Part shown: piece by piece, positions 33,760 through 42,986 of the stretch
Position numbering within the stretch: the stretch's first letter is position 1
Layout: each line of letters opens with the position of its first letter
Source: UBA6065 sp036565605
GTDB lineage: Bacteria > Patescibacteriota > Minisyncoccia > Phycocordibacterales > UBA6065
Direction: 5' to 3'
DNA: 53,589 nt
Assembly (NCBI GenBank): GCA_036565605.1
Contig: DATCXV010000028.1
Span: 1 to 53,589, forward strand
Notes under the pieces: generated by a model
Database searches by the model: none
What the model was told of the DNA's origin: nothing
What the model saw: only the letters and a program-made list of their open reading frames with translations
Position numbers and translations under genes: made by a program

Positions 33760-35466
33760 ATGAACCTGCGCCGCCGTCAGAAATCGGCGATCTCTTCCAG
33801 CTGGCGGAAGGAGATCGATCCGGATGAAATTTTTTTGGATTCAAAAAATCTGCCGGACTTCGATGTGCATCAGTTTGAAGGTCGCATTGAAAAGCCGATC
33901 GGTCTGGGTGCTATCATCGGTCTCTTGATCTCGTTTGCCTGTATCTTTCTTTTACTCTTAGGTAAAGCGTGGGCGCTTCAGGCAAAAGATGGTGCACAGT
34001 ACGCCGCAATGAGCGAATCGAACGCGCTCGACGAGACGACGGTCTTTTCCCAGCGTGGCGCAATCTTCGACAGGAACGGTCAGAAGCTTGCTTGGAACCG
34101 AGTTGATCCCGACAACATGGATTTCTCGGCACGGGCTTATACCGAACTGCCGGGCCTTTCGCATGTTTTGGGTTATGTTCGCTATCCGGCGAAAGACAAA
34201 CAGGGAACGTACTATCGCACGGACTTCGAAGGCGTTTCTGGCGTGGAAAAATTCTGGAACAAAGAATTGCAGGGTACATACGGCACGCGCGTGGTCGAGA
34301 CGGATGCGTTGGGTAATGTCACGTCTGAATCAGTCATCAAGCCACCGGTCGATGGACAAAATTTGATACTTTCTATCGACGCAACGCTTCAATCACGCAT
34401 GTTTCAGGCAATTTCAAACTTGGCCAAGCGCGTTGGATTCACCGGTGGGGCAGGCATTGTCATGAATGTGCACACAGGCGAAGTTTTGGCCATGACAAGT
34501 TATCCGGAATTTTCGAACACCGTCATGGCCGACGGTTCAGACGCCAAAGCGATTTCAAGTTACTTGACCGACACTGCCGGCAAACCTTTTCTGAACCGTA
34601 TCACCGGTGGCCTGTATACGCCTGGTTCGATCGTAAAGCCCTATGTTTCGATCGCAGCTCTTGAAGAAAAAGTGATCGATCCAAGCAAACAGATTTTGTC
34701 GACTGGATCGATCAGCATTCCGAATCCGTATGACCCCACAAAAAAAACAACATTCATGGACTGGCGTCCGCAGGGCCTAGTTGACATGAGAAAGGCGATC
34801 GCCGTTTCTTCGAACGTTTATTTCTATGAAGTGGGCGGGGGTTTCCAGGATCAGAAAGGGCTTGGTATCGATAACCTTAATAAATATTTCGCACTCTTCG
34901 GCTTCGGACAAAAACCGCCGGAAGGTTTTTTCAGCGGACCTTCGGGCACGGTACCATCGCCTTCGTGGAAGGAAAGAGTTTTCCCCGGCGATCCGTGGCG
35001 CATCGGTGATACCTATTTCACAGCGATCGGTCAGTACGGTTTCCAGGTCACGCCGCTTCAAATGATTCGTGCGCTGTCGTCTGTTGCTAATGGTGGCACG
35101 TTCCTTACTCCCACCATTTTAAAAACGGGCACATCGACGCCGGTTGTTGGCGAGACGGTTCCCGTTAATCCGGCAGATTTTCAGATCGTCCGCGAAGGCA
35201 TGCGGCAGGGCGCTTTGATTGGAACAGCAAGTGGTCTTAATGTTCCGTATGTGAAAATCGCGGCAAAAACTGGTACTGCTGAACTTGGTGTTTCAAAAGC
35301 TTTCGTTAACTCGTGGGTGACTGGTTTTTTTCCATACGAAAGCCCGAAATATGCCTTTGTTGTCATGATGGAACATGGTCCGCGCGCAAATGTATATGGA
35401 GCCACAGCGGCCATGCGCGAAGTGTTTGATTGGATGCACGCGACCGATTCTGACTATCTTAAATAG
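33760..35466 (+). CDS. mrdA: Penicillin-binding protein 2 (elongation transpeptidase)
   Basis: 568 residues. One N-terminal membrane helix (about 50-72), a pedestal domain with QRGAIFDRNGQKLAWN, then the transpeptidase domain: TPGSIVKPY (catalytic Ser in SxxK), SSNVYF (SxN) and AAKTGTAE (KTG). It cross-links peptidoglycan during elongation. A long hydrophilic N-terminal tail precedes the helix. TGT-TAGAAT (33748-33753) lies 6 bases before the ATG, so besides read-through from mreD it has its own leaderless start. rodA, its usual partner, is not in the window. Confidence 0.95.
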   Translation: MNLRRRQKSAISSSWRKEIDPDEIFLDSKNLPDFDVHQFEGRIEKPIGLGAIIGLLISFACIFLLLLGKAWALQAKDGAQYAAMSESNALDETTVFSQRGAIFDRNGQKLAWNRVDPDNMDFSARAYTELPGLSHVLGYVRYPAKDKQGTYYRTDFEGVSGVEKFWNKELQGTYGTRVVETDALGNVTSESVIKPPVDGQNLILSIDATLQSRMFQAISNLAKRVGFTGGAGIVMNVHTGEVLAMTSYPEFSNTVMADGSDAKAISSYLTDTAGKPFLNRITGGLYTPGSIVKPYVSIAALEEKVIDPSKQILSTGSISIPNPYDPTKKTTFMDWRPQGLVDMRKAIAVSSNVYFYEVGGGFQDQKGLGIDNLNKYFALFGFGQKPPEGFFSGPSGTVPSPSWKERVFPGDPWRIGDTYFTAIGQYGFQVTPLQMIRALSSVANGGTFLTPTILKTGTSTPVVGETVPVNPADFQIVREGMRQGALIGTASGLNVPYVKIAAKTGTAELGVSKAFVNSWVTGFFPYESPKYAFVVMMEHGPRANVYGATAAMREVFDWMHATDSDYLK

Positions 35467-35523
35467 CCATTCTGTGGTATCATACGGCGACTATCAATTC
35501 CAAGCAGACAATTCAATATTTCC

Positions 35524-35991
35524 ATGATGGACACGACCAAATATCTCACCAAGGAAAAGTACGACGAGTTGGCAAAAGAGCTCGAGACCTTGCGTACGGT
35601 CAAGCGTAAAGAGGTTGCTCAGAACCTCGAGTATGCGCGCGCCCTGGGTGATCTTTCCGAAAATACCGAATATCAGGAAGCCCGCGAATCACAGGCTATG
35701 GTTGAAGACCGCATCCAGGTTATCGAGAACACCCTGAAGACCGCAGAAATTGTCCACGAACTTCACGGCGACAGCGTATCAATGGGTTCCGAAGTCACTG
35801 TTGAAAAAGCTGGAGCGAAAGACAAGCAAACATTCAAGATTGTTGGCTCCGACGAGACTGACACGCTTTCGGGCAAGATCTCGAACCTTTCTCCACTGGG
35901 CTCGGCGCTCTTGGGTAAGAAGCGCGGCGAGACCGTCAAGGTAAAAACTCCGAAGGGGGAAATCTCTTACAAGATCGTTTCGGTTAAATAA
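35524..35991 (+). CDS. greA: Transcription elongation factor GreA
   Basis: 155 residues with the N-terminal coiled coil (YDELAKELETLRTVKRKEVAQNLEYARALGDLSENTEYQEAR; the acidic tip D-x-x-E-N is GDLSENTEY) and the C-terminal FKBP-like domain ending GETVKVKTPKGEISYKIVSV. It rescues backtracked polymerase by RNA cleavage. TATCAT near 35480 could be the -10. lysS follows 13 bases later, a frequent pairing. Confidence 0.95.
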   Translation: MMDTTKYLTKEKYDELAKELETLRTVKRKEVAQNLEYARALGDLSENTEYQEARESQAMVEDRIQVIENTLKTAEIVHELHGDSVSMGSEVTVEKAGAKDKQTFKIVGSDETDTLSGKISNLSPLGSALLGKKRGETVKVKTPKGEISYKIVSVK

Positions 35992-36004
35992 GCTTTAACG
36001 CTGC

Positions 36005-37468
36005 ATGGCAAGCCTCGACGAGATACGCGCGGGACGTTTGCACAAGCTCGCTCTTTTGAAAGAAGCGGGCATGGACGCGTATCCGGCCAAGGTGCCGCGC
36101 GATATGTCGCTCGGCCAAGCTAAAGCGACCTTCAAAGATCATGAAGCGTCCGGAAAGGCGGTGTCGTTGTCGGGTCGCGTCATGGCGGTGCGCGGACAGG
36201 GTGCCATATTTTTCGTCGTGCTTGATGACGGAACGGCGCGTTTCCAGGCGGTCTTCAAAAAGGATGAAACTGACGCAAAGCTTTTCAAGCTCTTCGTCGA
36301 TGCTGCTGATGTCGGTGATATTGTTTCGGTCACCGGCACATTCTTTGTAACGCAAAAAGGGGAAGAAAGCGTTCAGGTGAAATCGTGGACGATGGCATCG
36401 AAGTCTTTAGCACCGCTGCCTGAAAAGTGGCACGGCCTCACCGACGAAGACGAACGCTTCCGCAAGCGCTACCTGGACATGGTTATGACCCCTGAATTGC
36501 GCGAGCTCTTCATGAAGAAGTCCAAATTTTGGGACGTGACGCGCACCTTTTTGAAAGTGAATGGCTTTTTGGAAGTCGAGACTCCCACCATCGAGACTAC
36601 GACCGGCGGCGCTGAAGCTCGTCCGTTCGAAACTCATCACAACGATTTTGATATCGATGTCTTCATGCGTATTTCGGTAGGTGAATTGTGGCAGAAGCGC
36701 CTTATGGCCGCAGGCTTTCCGAAGACCTTCGAGATCGGCCGTGCCTATCGTAACGAAGGCTCGAGCCCCGAACATCTTCAGGAGTTCACGAATATGGAGT
36801 TCTACTGGGGCTATGCCGATTACCGCGACGGCATGCGCTTGGTCCAGGAGCTGTATCGTACGATCGCTCGCGAAGTGTTTGGTACAACAAAGTTTACGAC
36901 GCGCGGCCACACCTTTGATTTGGCTGACGAATGGAAAGAGGTCAATTATGTCGATGAGGTGAAGCGCCAGACAGGTATCGATGTCCTTACCGCGAGCGAA
37001 AAGGAGATGGAGGCGAAGCTTCGCGAGCTGGGCGTCACATACGAAGGTGCGAACAAAGAACGCCTCACTGACACCTTGTGGAAGTATTGCCGCAGAAATA
37101 TTTCCGGCCCTGCGTTTTTGACTCATCATCCGAAGCTGGTATCGGCTTTGGCAAAGGAATCCAAGGATCGTCCAGGCACCGTCGAGCGCTTTCAGGTTCT
37201 TTTGGCAGGCAGCGAAATTGGTAACGGCTATTCTGAATTGAATGATCCGGTCGATCAGCGCTCGCGTTTCGAGATCCAGAAGAAACTGATCGAATCCGGC
37301 GACGAAGAAGCAATGATGCCGGACTGGGAATTCGTTGACATGCTTGAACACGGTATGCCTCCGACCTGCGGTTTCGGTTTCGGCGATCGTCTGTTCGCAT
37401 TCCTGGTAGACAAGCCATTGCGCGAGACCGTTTTGTTCCCGCTCATGAGGCCGAAGGGAGGAAAGTAA
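36005..37468 (+). CDS. lysS: Lysyl-tRNA synthetase, class II
   Basis: 487 residues. An N-terminal OB fold binds the anticodon (VSLSGRVMAVRGQGAIFFVVLDDGTARFQAVF); RKRYLDMVM, FLEVETPTIE (motif 1), EIGRAYRNEGSSPEHLQEFTNMEFYWGY (motif 2) and CGFGFGDRLFAFL (motif 3) make the catalytic core. The C-terminus is cut short right after motif 3 (VLFPLMRP). It is probably co-transcribed with greA. Confidence 0.96.
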   Translation: MASLDEIRAGRLHKLALLKEAGMDAYPAKVPRDMSLGQAKATFKDHEASGKAVSLSGRVMAVRGQGAIFFVVLDDGTARFQAVFKKDETDAKLFKLFVDAADVGDIVSVTGTFFVTQKGEESVQVKSWTMASKSLAPLPEKWHGLTDEDERFRKRYLDMVMTPELRELFMKKSKFWDVTRTFLKVNGFLEVETPTIETTTGGAEARPFETHHNDFDIDVFMRISVGELWQKRLMAAGFPKTFEIGRAYRNEGSSPEHLQEFTNMEFYWGYADYRDGMRLVQELYRTIAREVFGTTKFTTRGHTFDLADEWKEVNYVDEVKRQTGIDVLTASEKEMEAKLRELGVTYEGANKERLTDTLWKYCRRNISGPAFLTHHPKLVSALAKESKDRPGTVERFQVLLAGSEIGNGYSELNDPVDQRSRFEIQKKLIESGDEEAMMPDWEFVDMLEHGMPPTCGFGFGDRLFAFLVDKPLRETVLFPLMRPKGGK

Positions 37469-37469
37469 T

Positions 37470-37497
37470 TTGACTTTTATAATAATTATTGTATCTT
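37470..37497 (+). promoter_or_regulatory. Promoter of the 37549 gene
   Basis: TTGACT (37470-37475), 16-base spacer, TATCTT (37492-37497); an alternative TATAAT is at 37478-37483. An AAGG Shine-Dalgarno precedes the ATG at 37549. Confidence 0.5.
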
Positions 37498-37548
37498 TTT
37501 ATTTGGACTCCTGTTTTCCTGCATTGAAACCTCAAATAAGGATAATGA

Positions 37549-38016
37549 ATGAACCTCCAAGAGATTCAGCTTCAGTTCGCCCGCATTCTTCTGAAAAAGG
37601 AAACATGCGATAAATATGCCCCGGATTCCGTGCTCTGCTCGGAAGAAGAGATCGTGGGCGAGATCGATGACACGGTCACACGTTCGCTTTTTTCTCTTAA
37701 CTCGAGATTAACGATTTACCTCGACGATTTCCGGACAGCTCACGGTCTTACGTCGCCAAGTGGATTCCTGACTTCGCGATCGGGAGTCAAAAATCTCGAG
37801 CATCTTGAAGCGCTGGTATTTCATTGTAATCTGGCTTCAAAACTTATTCAGTCCGTCAATCATGCCTTTTGGTTTCAAGTTGGGAACAATTTTCCCCAGA
37901 TCGGGGCGAGCGGCAAGCATGTGAGCATCAGATCCGGCTGGATCATCGCGGTCGATGATATTAAGCGGCAATGCCCGACATGTTTCGACCTTACTACTGA
38001 TACGTGCGGTACTTAG
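37549..38016 (+). CDS. Hypothetical protein
   Basis: 155 residues, no membrane span or signal. Helical N-terminus (IQLQFARILLKKETCDKY), a middle LFSLNSRLTIYLDDFRTAHGL and two pairs of cysteines, the last as CPTCFDLTTDTC, which might bind metal. No family recognised. It has its own promoter, Shine-Dalgarno and terminator, placed between lysS and the dcw cluster. Confidence 0.6.
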   Translation: MNLQEIQLQFARILLKKETCDKYAPDSVLCSEEEIVGEIDDTVTRSLFSLNSRLTIYLDDFRTAHGLTSPSGFLTSRSGVKNLEHLEALVFHCNLASKLIQSVNHAFWFQVGNNFPQIGASGKHVSIRSGWIIAVDDIKRQCPTCFDLTTDTCGT

Positions 38017-38025
38017 CCTTGATAC

Positions 38026-38053
38026 AAGCGCCCTTAGATGGGGCGCTTTTTTC
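38026..38053 (+). terminator. Terminator after 37549 gene
   Basis: Stem AAGCGCCC / GGGCGCTT with a 7-base loop, then T4-C-TT. Confidence 0.85.
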
Positions 38054-38074
38054 TTGTGCGAAATCGGTCTGACG

Positions 38075-38155
38075 TTATCCACAGAAATCTGGGAATTCGT
38101 GTATCAATGTGGGACGAAGTGTTATAAAATTACATGCAAGTGGGAAACGGTGGAA
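38075..38155 (+). promoter_or_regulatory. dcw cluster control region: DnaA box, -10 and MraZ-box-like repeats
   Basis: A perfect DnaA box TTATCCACA (38075-38083), TGGGA at 38110-38114, a -10 TATAAA at 38123-38128, then TGGGA (38141-38145) and TGGAA (38151-38155) spaced 10 bases start to start. In E. coli MraZ binds TGGGN repeats separated by 5 bases upstream of its own gene, so autoregulation is likely here. DnaA control is suggested only by the box. Confidence 0.55.
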
Positions 38156-38187
38156 AATTATTTCCGCCCGCTCTCACTGTGCGCATC

Positions 38188-38622
38188 ATGCTTATCGGCG
38201 AATATACACATTCGATAGACGAAAAAAATCGCATCTCGCTCCCGGTTCGATTCCGCGAGAAGATGGGAAAAAAAGTCGTGGTCACTCCCGGCCTCGATCA
38301 CTGTCTGTTCGTGTTCACGCCGAAAGAATGGGAACGCATTGCTGGCAAACTTTCCGAAGCATCGCTTGGTGCGTCCGACAACAGATCGTTCTCCCGATTT
38401 ATGTTCGGCGGCGCGGTCGAAGCTGATATCGACTCTATTGGTCGCATACTCGTGCCGGATTTCCTGCAAGAGTGGGCGAACCTCAAAGGCAAGGTCGCGG
38501 TCGTTGGCGTGCAGTCGCGCGTCGAGATCTGGAACGACAAAGCATGGGGTGAATACAAGAAGGGTGTGGAAGGCAAGGCAGGGGCCTTGGCTGAAAAGCT
38601 GGGCCAGGTAGGCGTGCTCTAA
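38188..38622 (+). CDS. mraZ: Transcriptional regulator MraZ
   Basis: 144 residues from MLIGEYTHSIDEKNRISLPVRFREKMG, the family's usual start with the DxKxRxxLP motif; the second repeat is GGAVEADIDSIGRILVPDFLQEWANL. An in-frame ATG at 38134 would add 18 residues and would overlap the MraZ-box repeats, so it is rejected. MraZ is an AbrB-like DNA-binding protein that represses the division and cell wall cluster. Confidence 0.94.
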   Translation: MLIGEYTHSIDEKNRISLPVRFREKMGKKVVVTPGLDHCLFVFTPKEWERIAGKLSEASLGASDNRSFSRFMFGGAVEADIDSIGRILVPDFLQEWANLKGKVAVVGVQSRVEIWNDKAWGEYKKGVEGKAGALAEKLGQVGVL

Positions 38623-38635
38623 TTCGAAAGATTAG

Positions 38636-39520
38636 ATGCACGAATCGGTACTTTTACAAGAAACGATTGACGGACTCGAGTTGCGCGACGGCGACGTAGT
38701 CGTCGACGGAACGTTGGGCCGGGCAGGACATTCGATCGAAATGGTCAAGCGGGTGAAAGTTCGCTTGATTGGCATCGACCGTGATGCGCAGGCGATTGAA
38801 GAATCGCGTGCAAAATTGTCCGCAGCCGGTGCCAACTTCGAATTGCACCAGGGTAATTTCGCTGATATGAAATCGATTCTCGCTTATGCGGGCGTCGAGC
38901 ATGTCAACAAAGTGATTCTCGATCTTGGTGTTTCGTCGCCGCAAATTGATTCGTCGGGGCGCGGATTTTCGTTCAAAGAGAACGAACCGCTCTCGATGAC
39001 GATGGAGCGCGAACCGTCTGCGGACGCATTCACTGCGCGCGACATCGTGAACGGCTGGGCAGAAGAGGATATCGCTAATGTGATATATGCCTACGGCGAA
39101 GAACGATATGCGCGACGGATTGCTCGTGGCATTGTTACTGCTCGTGAAATCGCTCCGATCGAAACAACACATCAGTTAGTCGAGATCATCCAGCGCTCTG
39201 TTCCGTTCATGTATCGCCATGGCAGGATTCATCCGGCAACCCGGACGTTCCAAGCCTTGCGCATCGCAGTGAATGACGAACTCCGGTCAATCGAACGCGG
39301 ACTCGATGCAACGCTTTCAGTTCTTCAACCGGAAGGGCGCATTGCGGTCATCTCGTTCCATAGCCTGGAAGATCGCATCGTCAAAGAGCGATTCAGGAAA
39401 TGGGAAGGTGAGGGAACGGGGAAGCAGGCGACAAAAAAGCCAATTGTTCCAAGCGAAGCGGAGATCGAGCGAAATCCGCGATCGCGCAGCGCGAAATTGA
39501 GAATTTTTATACGAAGGTGA
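38636..39520 (+). CDS. rsmH: 16S rRNA (cytosine-1402 N4) methyltransferase
   Basis: 294 residues. MHESVLLQETIDGL opens the protein as in the family; VVDGTLGRAGHSIEM is the SAM-binding glycine loop, LDLGVSSPQIDSSGRGFSF the catalytic-domain signature, RTFQALRIAVNDEL and ISFHSLEDRIVKERF the C-terminal signatures. GAAAG 7 bases upstream of the ATG may act as Shine-Dalgarno. Directly downstream of mraZ as in most bacteria. Confidence 0.96.
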   Translation: MHESVLLQETIDGLELRDGDVVVDGTLGRAGHSIEMVKRVKVRLIGIDRDAQAIEESRAKLSAAGANFELHQGNFADMKSILAYAGVEHVNKVILDLGVSSPQIDSSGRGFSFKENEPLSMTMEREPSADAFTARDIVNGWAEEDIANVIYAYGEERYARRIARGIVTAREIAPIETTHQLVEIIQRSVPFMYRHGRIHPATRTFQALRIAVNDELRSIERGLDATLSVLQPEGRIAVISFHSLEDRIVKERFRKWEGEGTGKQATKKPIVPSEAEIERNPRSRSAKLRIFIRR

Positions 39521-39557
39521 TGGTTCTGCCGGTTATTACAAGCTTGGTTACAACAGA

Positions 39558-39878
39558 ATGACACAATACGTACAGGAAAAAGTAGAAACGATGGAAAGGC
39601 CGGTGACGGCATGGGCTTTGTGCGGACTTATTGTTGCGCTGGCATTCGTTTATGCATACTTTGTGCATCTTTCGATCGGCAACGCAGTGGCTGCACGCGA
39701 AGCACAAGATGCAGCTTCGACCTTATCTGCGCGGGTAAGCTCGCTTGAGTCCCGCTATATCGCCGCGAAGTCATCGGTCACCGAATCTGACATTGCTCGC
39801 CTGGGTCTTGCTGCTCCGGCATCGGCACCGGTGTACATTGCAGCGGGCACAGCGGCGTCACTTTCCTTTAATCGCTAG
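39558..39878 (+). CDS. ftsL: FtsL-like bitopic division protein
   Basis: 106 residues: short cytoplasmic part, one membrane helix (about 18-40, AWALCGLIVALAFVYAYFVHL) and an extracellular helix (AQDAASTLSARVSSLESRY) that can form a coiled coil. Sequence identity to FtsL is always low; the call rests on topology and place between rsmH and ftsI. An internal ATG at 39591 is an alternative start. Confidence 0.65.
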   Translation: MTQYVQEKVETMERPVTAWALCGLIVALAFVYAYFVHLSIGNAVAAREAQDAASTLSARVSSLESRYIAAKSSVTESDIARLGLAAPASAPVYIAAGTAASLSFNR

Positions 39879-39883
39879 ACGTT

Positions 39884-41611
39884 ATGTCGAAAGCGATAGG
39901 CGAACGGCACGAAAGGATACGTACCGGACGCCTTCATATTCTTGCGGCTGCGATCTGTTTGTTTGCTCTTGTGCTCGTGGGCCGGTTGTATCAAGTTCAA
40001 GTTGTGCACGGCGACGAGTATGCTGCACAGGCTGATCGCCAATATGTTCATCGCAGTGCGACTCTTTTTGATCGCGGTACTATTTTATTTTCGCCTAAAT
40101 CTGGCGAGCCATTCCCGGCTGCCACTTTGTTAACGGGATACACCATTGCACTTTCTCCTTCGCAGATGGATCATCCTGAAGATGTTTTTAATGCTCTGTC
40201 GGGGCTTGTGCCTTTGGGCGACGATGCTCTCTTGAAGAAAATTGAGGCCGAGAAAAGTTATGTCGAGGTGGCCAAGGGCGTTGATGAAGAAACTGCTGAC
40301 CGCATTTCGAATTTGCATCTTTCTGGTGTGACCGAATCGGCAGAGCGTCGTCGTGTCTATCCGGGTGGTCCGCTTGCGGCGAATACCTTGGGTTTTGTTG
40401 GTTTCGGAGAAGATGGTACGACGCTTTCGGGTCGTTATGGACTTGAAAAATATTATGACGGCGTGCTTTCGCGACAAGCGACTGGTGGATCGGGCAATTT
40501 CTTTGCACGCATCTTTGCAAACCTTGGTGATGACAAGGCGAGCGATTCTGAGGGCGACATCATTACGACCATCGAGCCGACCGTTCAGGCAGAGCTTGAA
40601 AAGAAAATTGCGGGAGTTATGGCGACCTGGCAATCCGACATATCTGGGGGCATCATCATGGACCCTTCAACGGGCGAAGTGTATGCCTTGGCCGTCTCGC
40701 CATCTTTTGATCCAAATGAATTCCAGAAAGAGACCGATGCATCGGTGTACGGAAATCCTTTGGCTGACCGCGTCTATGAAATGGGCTCGATCGTAAAGCC
40801 GGTGGCTATGGCCGCGGGTATCGATGCGGGCGCGGTGACGCCCACCACGTTGTATGATGACACCGGATCGGTCGTCGTGAACGGCGCGAAGGTATCGAAC
40901 TTCGACGGCCGCGCCCGTGGTGTCATTCCTATGCAGGAAGTCTTGAGTCAATCTCTGAACGTTGGTATGGCCTTTGTGGCACAGAAACTTGGTAATGAAC
41001 GCCTGACTGAATATTTCAAAAAATTTGGCTTCGGTACCGAGACCGGCGTCGATCTGCCGGGCGAGGCACGTGGTCTTACCAAGAACCTCGAGAGTCCGCG
41101 CGATATCGAACACGTTACAGCAGCCTTCGGACAGGGAATTGCTCTTACCCCGATTCAAACCGTGCGTGCTTTGTCTGCCTTGGGCAACGGCGGCTTCTTG
41201 CCGAATCCTCACTTGGTTCGCGAGATCCGTTATGAAGACGGCACGGTACGCAAACCGGCCTATGATGACACTAAACGCGCCATATCGCCCCAGACCAGCG
41301 AGACGATCACGCGGATGCTTGTTACGGTTGTCGACAACGCTCTTTTGGGTGGTACCGTAAAGCTTCCTCATTATTCGATCGCAGCCAAAACCGGTACGGC
41401 CCAGATCCCAAGCCCTCAAGGCGGATACTATAAAGACCGTTATCTGCACTCGTTTTTCGGATATTTCCCTGCCTATGATCCTAAATTCATTGTCTTTTTG
41501 TTCACTGTCTATCCAAAGGGTGCCGAATACGCATCACATACGCTTACACAGCCGTTCATTGACCTGGCGAAGTTCTTGATTAATTATTATGACGTTCCGC
41601 CAGACCGATAA
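39884..41611 (+). CDS. ftsI: Division-specific penicillin-binding protein (FtsI/PBP3)
   Basis: 575 residues. Membrane helix about 17-36, pedestal domain (LFDRGTILFSPKSG), then transpeptidase motifs MGSIVKP (SxxK), SQSLNVG (SxN) and AAKTGTAQ (KTG). It cross-links septal peptidoglycan. The gene starts 5 bases after ftsL and is followed 5 bases later by murF. Confidence 0.94.
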   Translation: MSKAIGERHERIRTGRLHILAAAICLFALVLVGRLYQVQVVHGDEYAAQADRQYVHRSATLFDRGTILFSPKSGEPFPAATLLTGYTIALSPSQMDHPEDVFNALSGLVPLGDDALLKKIEAEKSYVEVAKGVDEETADRISNLHLSGVTESAERRRVYPGGPLAANTLGFVGFGEDGTTLSGRYGLEKYYDGVLSRQATGGSGNFFARIFANLGDDKASDSEGDIITTIEPTVQAELEKKIAGVMATWQSDISGGIIMDPSTGEVYALAVSPSFDPNEFQKETDASVYGNPLADRVYEMGSIVKPVAMAAGIDAGAVTPTTLYDDTGSVVVNGAKVSNFDGRARGVIPMQEVLSQSLNVGMAFVAQKLGNERLTEYFKKFGFGTETGVDLPGEARGLTKNLESPRDIEHVTAAFGQGIALTPIQTVRALSALGNGGFLPNPHLVREIRYEDGTVRKPAYDDTKRAISPQTSETITRMLVTVVDNALLGGTVKLPHYSIAAKTGTAQIPSPQGGYYKDRYLHSFFGYFPAYDPKFIVFLFTVYPKGAEYASHTLTQPFIDLAKFLINYYDVPPDR

Positions 41612-41616
41612 GAGCC

Positions 41617-42927
41617 ATGAAAAAATTTTTCCGAAATACTGTTATCAGACTGCTCACATGGGAAGCGAAAGTTGCTTTGCGGCATCATAAGCCGAAGATT
41701 GTTGCCGTAACAGGGAACGTGGGCAAGACTTCGACCAAAGACGCGATACACGCGGTGGTATCGCTTGCGTTTGAAGCGCGCAAAAGCGAAAAAAGTTTTA
41801 ATAGCGAAATCGGTTTGCCGCTTGCGGTGTTGGGTCTGGATAACGCATGGTCTTCGGCGTCGGGTTGGGCGAAGAATTTGTGGAAGGGGCTGTGGGTGGC
41901 GATAGGACCATCATATCGTTTTCCGGAATGGCTCGTGCTTGAAGTTGGTGCGGATCATCCTGGCGATATCGAAACGGCCACAGAATGGCTGAAGCCTGAC
42001 ATTGCCGTTTTGACGCGCATGTCCGACATTCCTGTCCATGTCGAAAATTTCCCGGATGCGCAATCGGTTTTGGAAGAAAAAATGTATCTGGCCAAGGCCT
42101 TGAAGCCTGGCGGCACGATTGTCTGGAATTTGGATGACGCGCAGTTCCAGAAAGCGCTTCTGGATATTGATGCGAAAAAAGCTACATACGGTGCAGCGAA
42201 GGGTGCCGACGTGTCGGTACGCGAAACCGAAGCGTTGTATGATGGTTCACCGCTTTCACTTCCGCGTGGGCAGTACGGTATTTTTGCGGTGCGAAATTCG
42301 ACGGGCTCGATGCATGAAGCGCGTGTCGAATTGGAAGGTGTCGTGGGGGATCATCTGATGCATCCGGTTGCGGCGGCCCTCTGCGTCGGTATGGTTTTGG
42401 ATATCGATCATGCTGAAGAAGCCTTCCGACATTTCGATTCGCCGCGGGGCCGCATGCGTATCCTTTCGGGAAGGCAAAGCTCGGTTGTGATCGACGATAC
42501 ATACAACTCATCGCCTTTGGCTTGTATCGAGGCTCTGAAATCTTTGAAATCTCTTTCTGTACGCGGTCGCCGCATCGCGGTTCTAGGCGATATGAAGGAA
42601 TTGGGAGCAGATTCGAAACGTGCACATGAAAGTGTGGGACGGTTTGCTGCACAGTGCGTTCATACGCTTGTTGTGGTGGGGGAGTTGGCCAAAGACATTG
42701 CGCTGGGCGCACGATCCGCTGGCCTTTCCGAAGACCGCATTCTGCATTTTGATGATTCGACCGCCGCAGCCGAAGCACTTTCCGATCTGCCGCGCGCCGG
42801 CGATGCGATTCTGGTCAAAGGTTCGCAGTCTGTGCGCATGGAACGAGTCTCGAAAGTATTGCTTTCGGAACCGGCGCGCGCAAAAGAGCTTTTGGTACGA
42901 CAGGAAGAAGAGTGGGAGAGGAGATAG
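41617..42927 (+). CDS. murF: MurF-like Mur ligase (UDP-MurNAc-tripeptide-D-Ala-D-Ala ligase)
   Basis: 436 residues. The ATP loop VAVTGNVGKTSTK is already at residue 32, so the N-terminal UDP-binding domain of ordinary MurF (about 80 residues) is missing or reduced. KSEKSFNSEIGLPLAVLGL, VLEVGADHPGDIE, MHPVAAALCVGMVL and VIDDTYNSSPLACIEALKSL are typical of MurF. It adds D-Ala-D-Ala to the muropeptide precursor. The dcw cluster ends here: mraY, murD, ftsW, murG and murC do not follow. Confidence 0.85.
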   Translation: MKKFFRNTVIRLLTWEAKVALRHHKPKIVAVTGNVGKTSTKDAIHAVVSLAFEARKSEKSFNSEIGLPLAVLGLDNAWSSASGWAKNLWKGLWVAIGPSYRFPEWLVLEVGADHPGDIETATEWLKPDIAVLTRMSDIPVHVENFPDAQSVLEEKMYLAKALKPGGTIVWNLDDAQFQKALLDIDAKKATYGAAKGADVSVRETEALYDGSPLSLPRGQYGIFAVRNSTGSMHEARVELEGVVGDHLMHPVAAALCVGMVLDIDHAEEAFRHFDSPRGRMRILSGRQSSVVIDDTYNSSPLACIEALKSLKSLSVRGRRIAVLGDMKELGADSKRAHESVGRFAAQCVHTLVVVGELAKDIALGARSAGLSEDRILHFDDSTAAAEALSDLPRAGDAILVKGSQSVRMERVSKVLLSEPARAKELLVRQEEEWERR

Positions 42928-42939
42928 AGTTCTGGCTCG

Positions 42940-42968
42940 TTGACAAGAGTTGATTTCAAGAGTATTCC
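42940..42968 (+). promoter_or_regulatory. Promoter of the 42987 gene
   Basis: TTGACA (42940-42945), 17-base spacer, TATTCC (42963-42968). AGGAG at 42976-42980 is the Shine-Dalgarno for the ATG at 42987. Confidence 0.6.
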
Positions 42969-42986
42969 TACATACAGGAGTACACA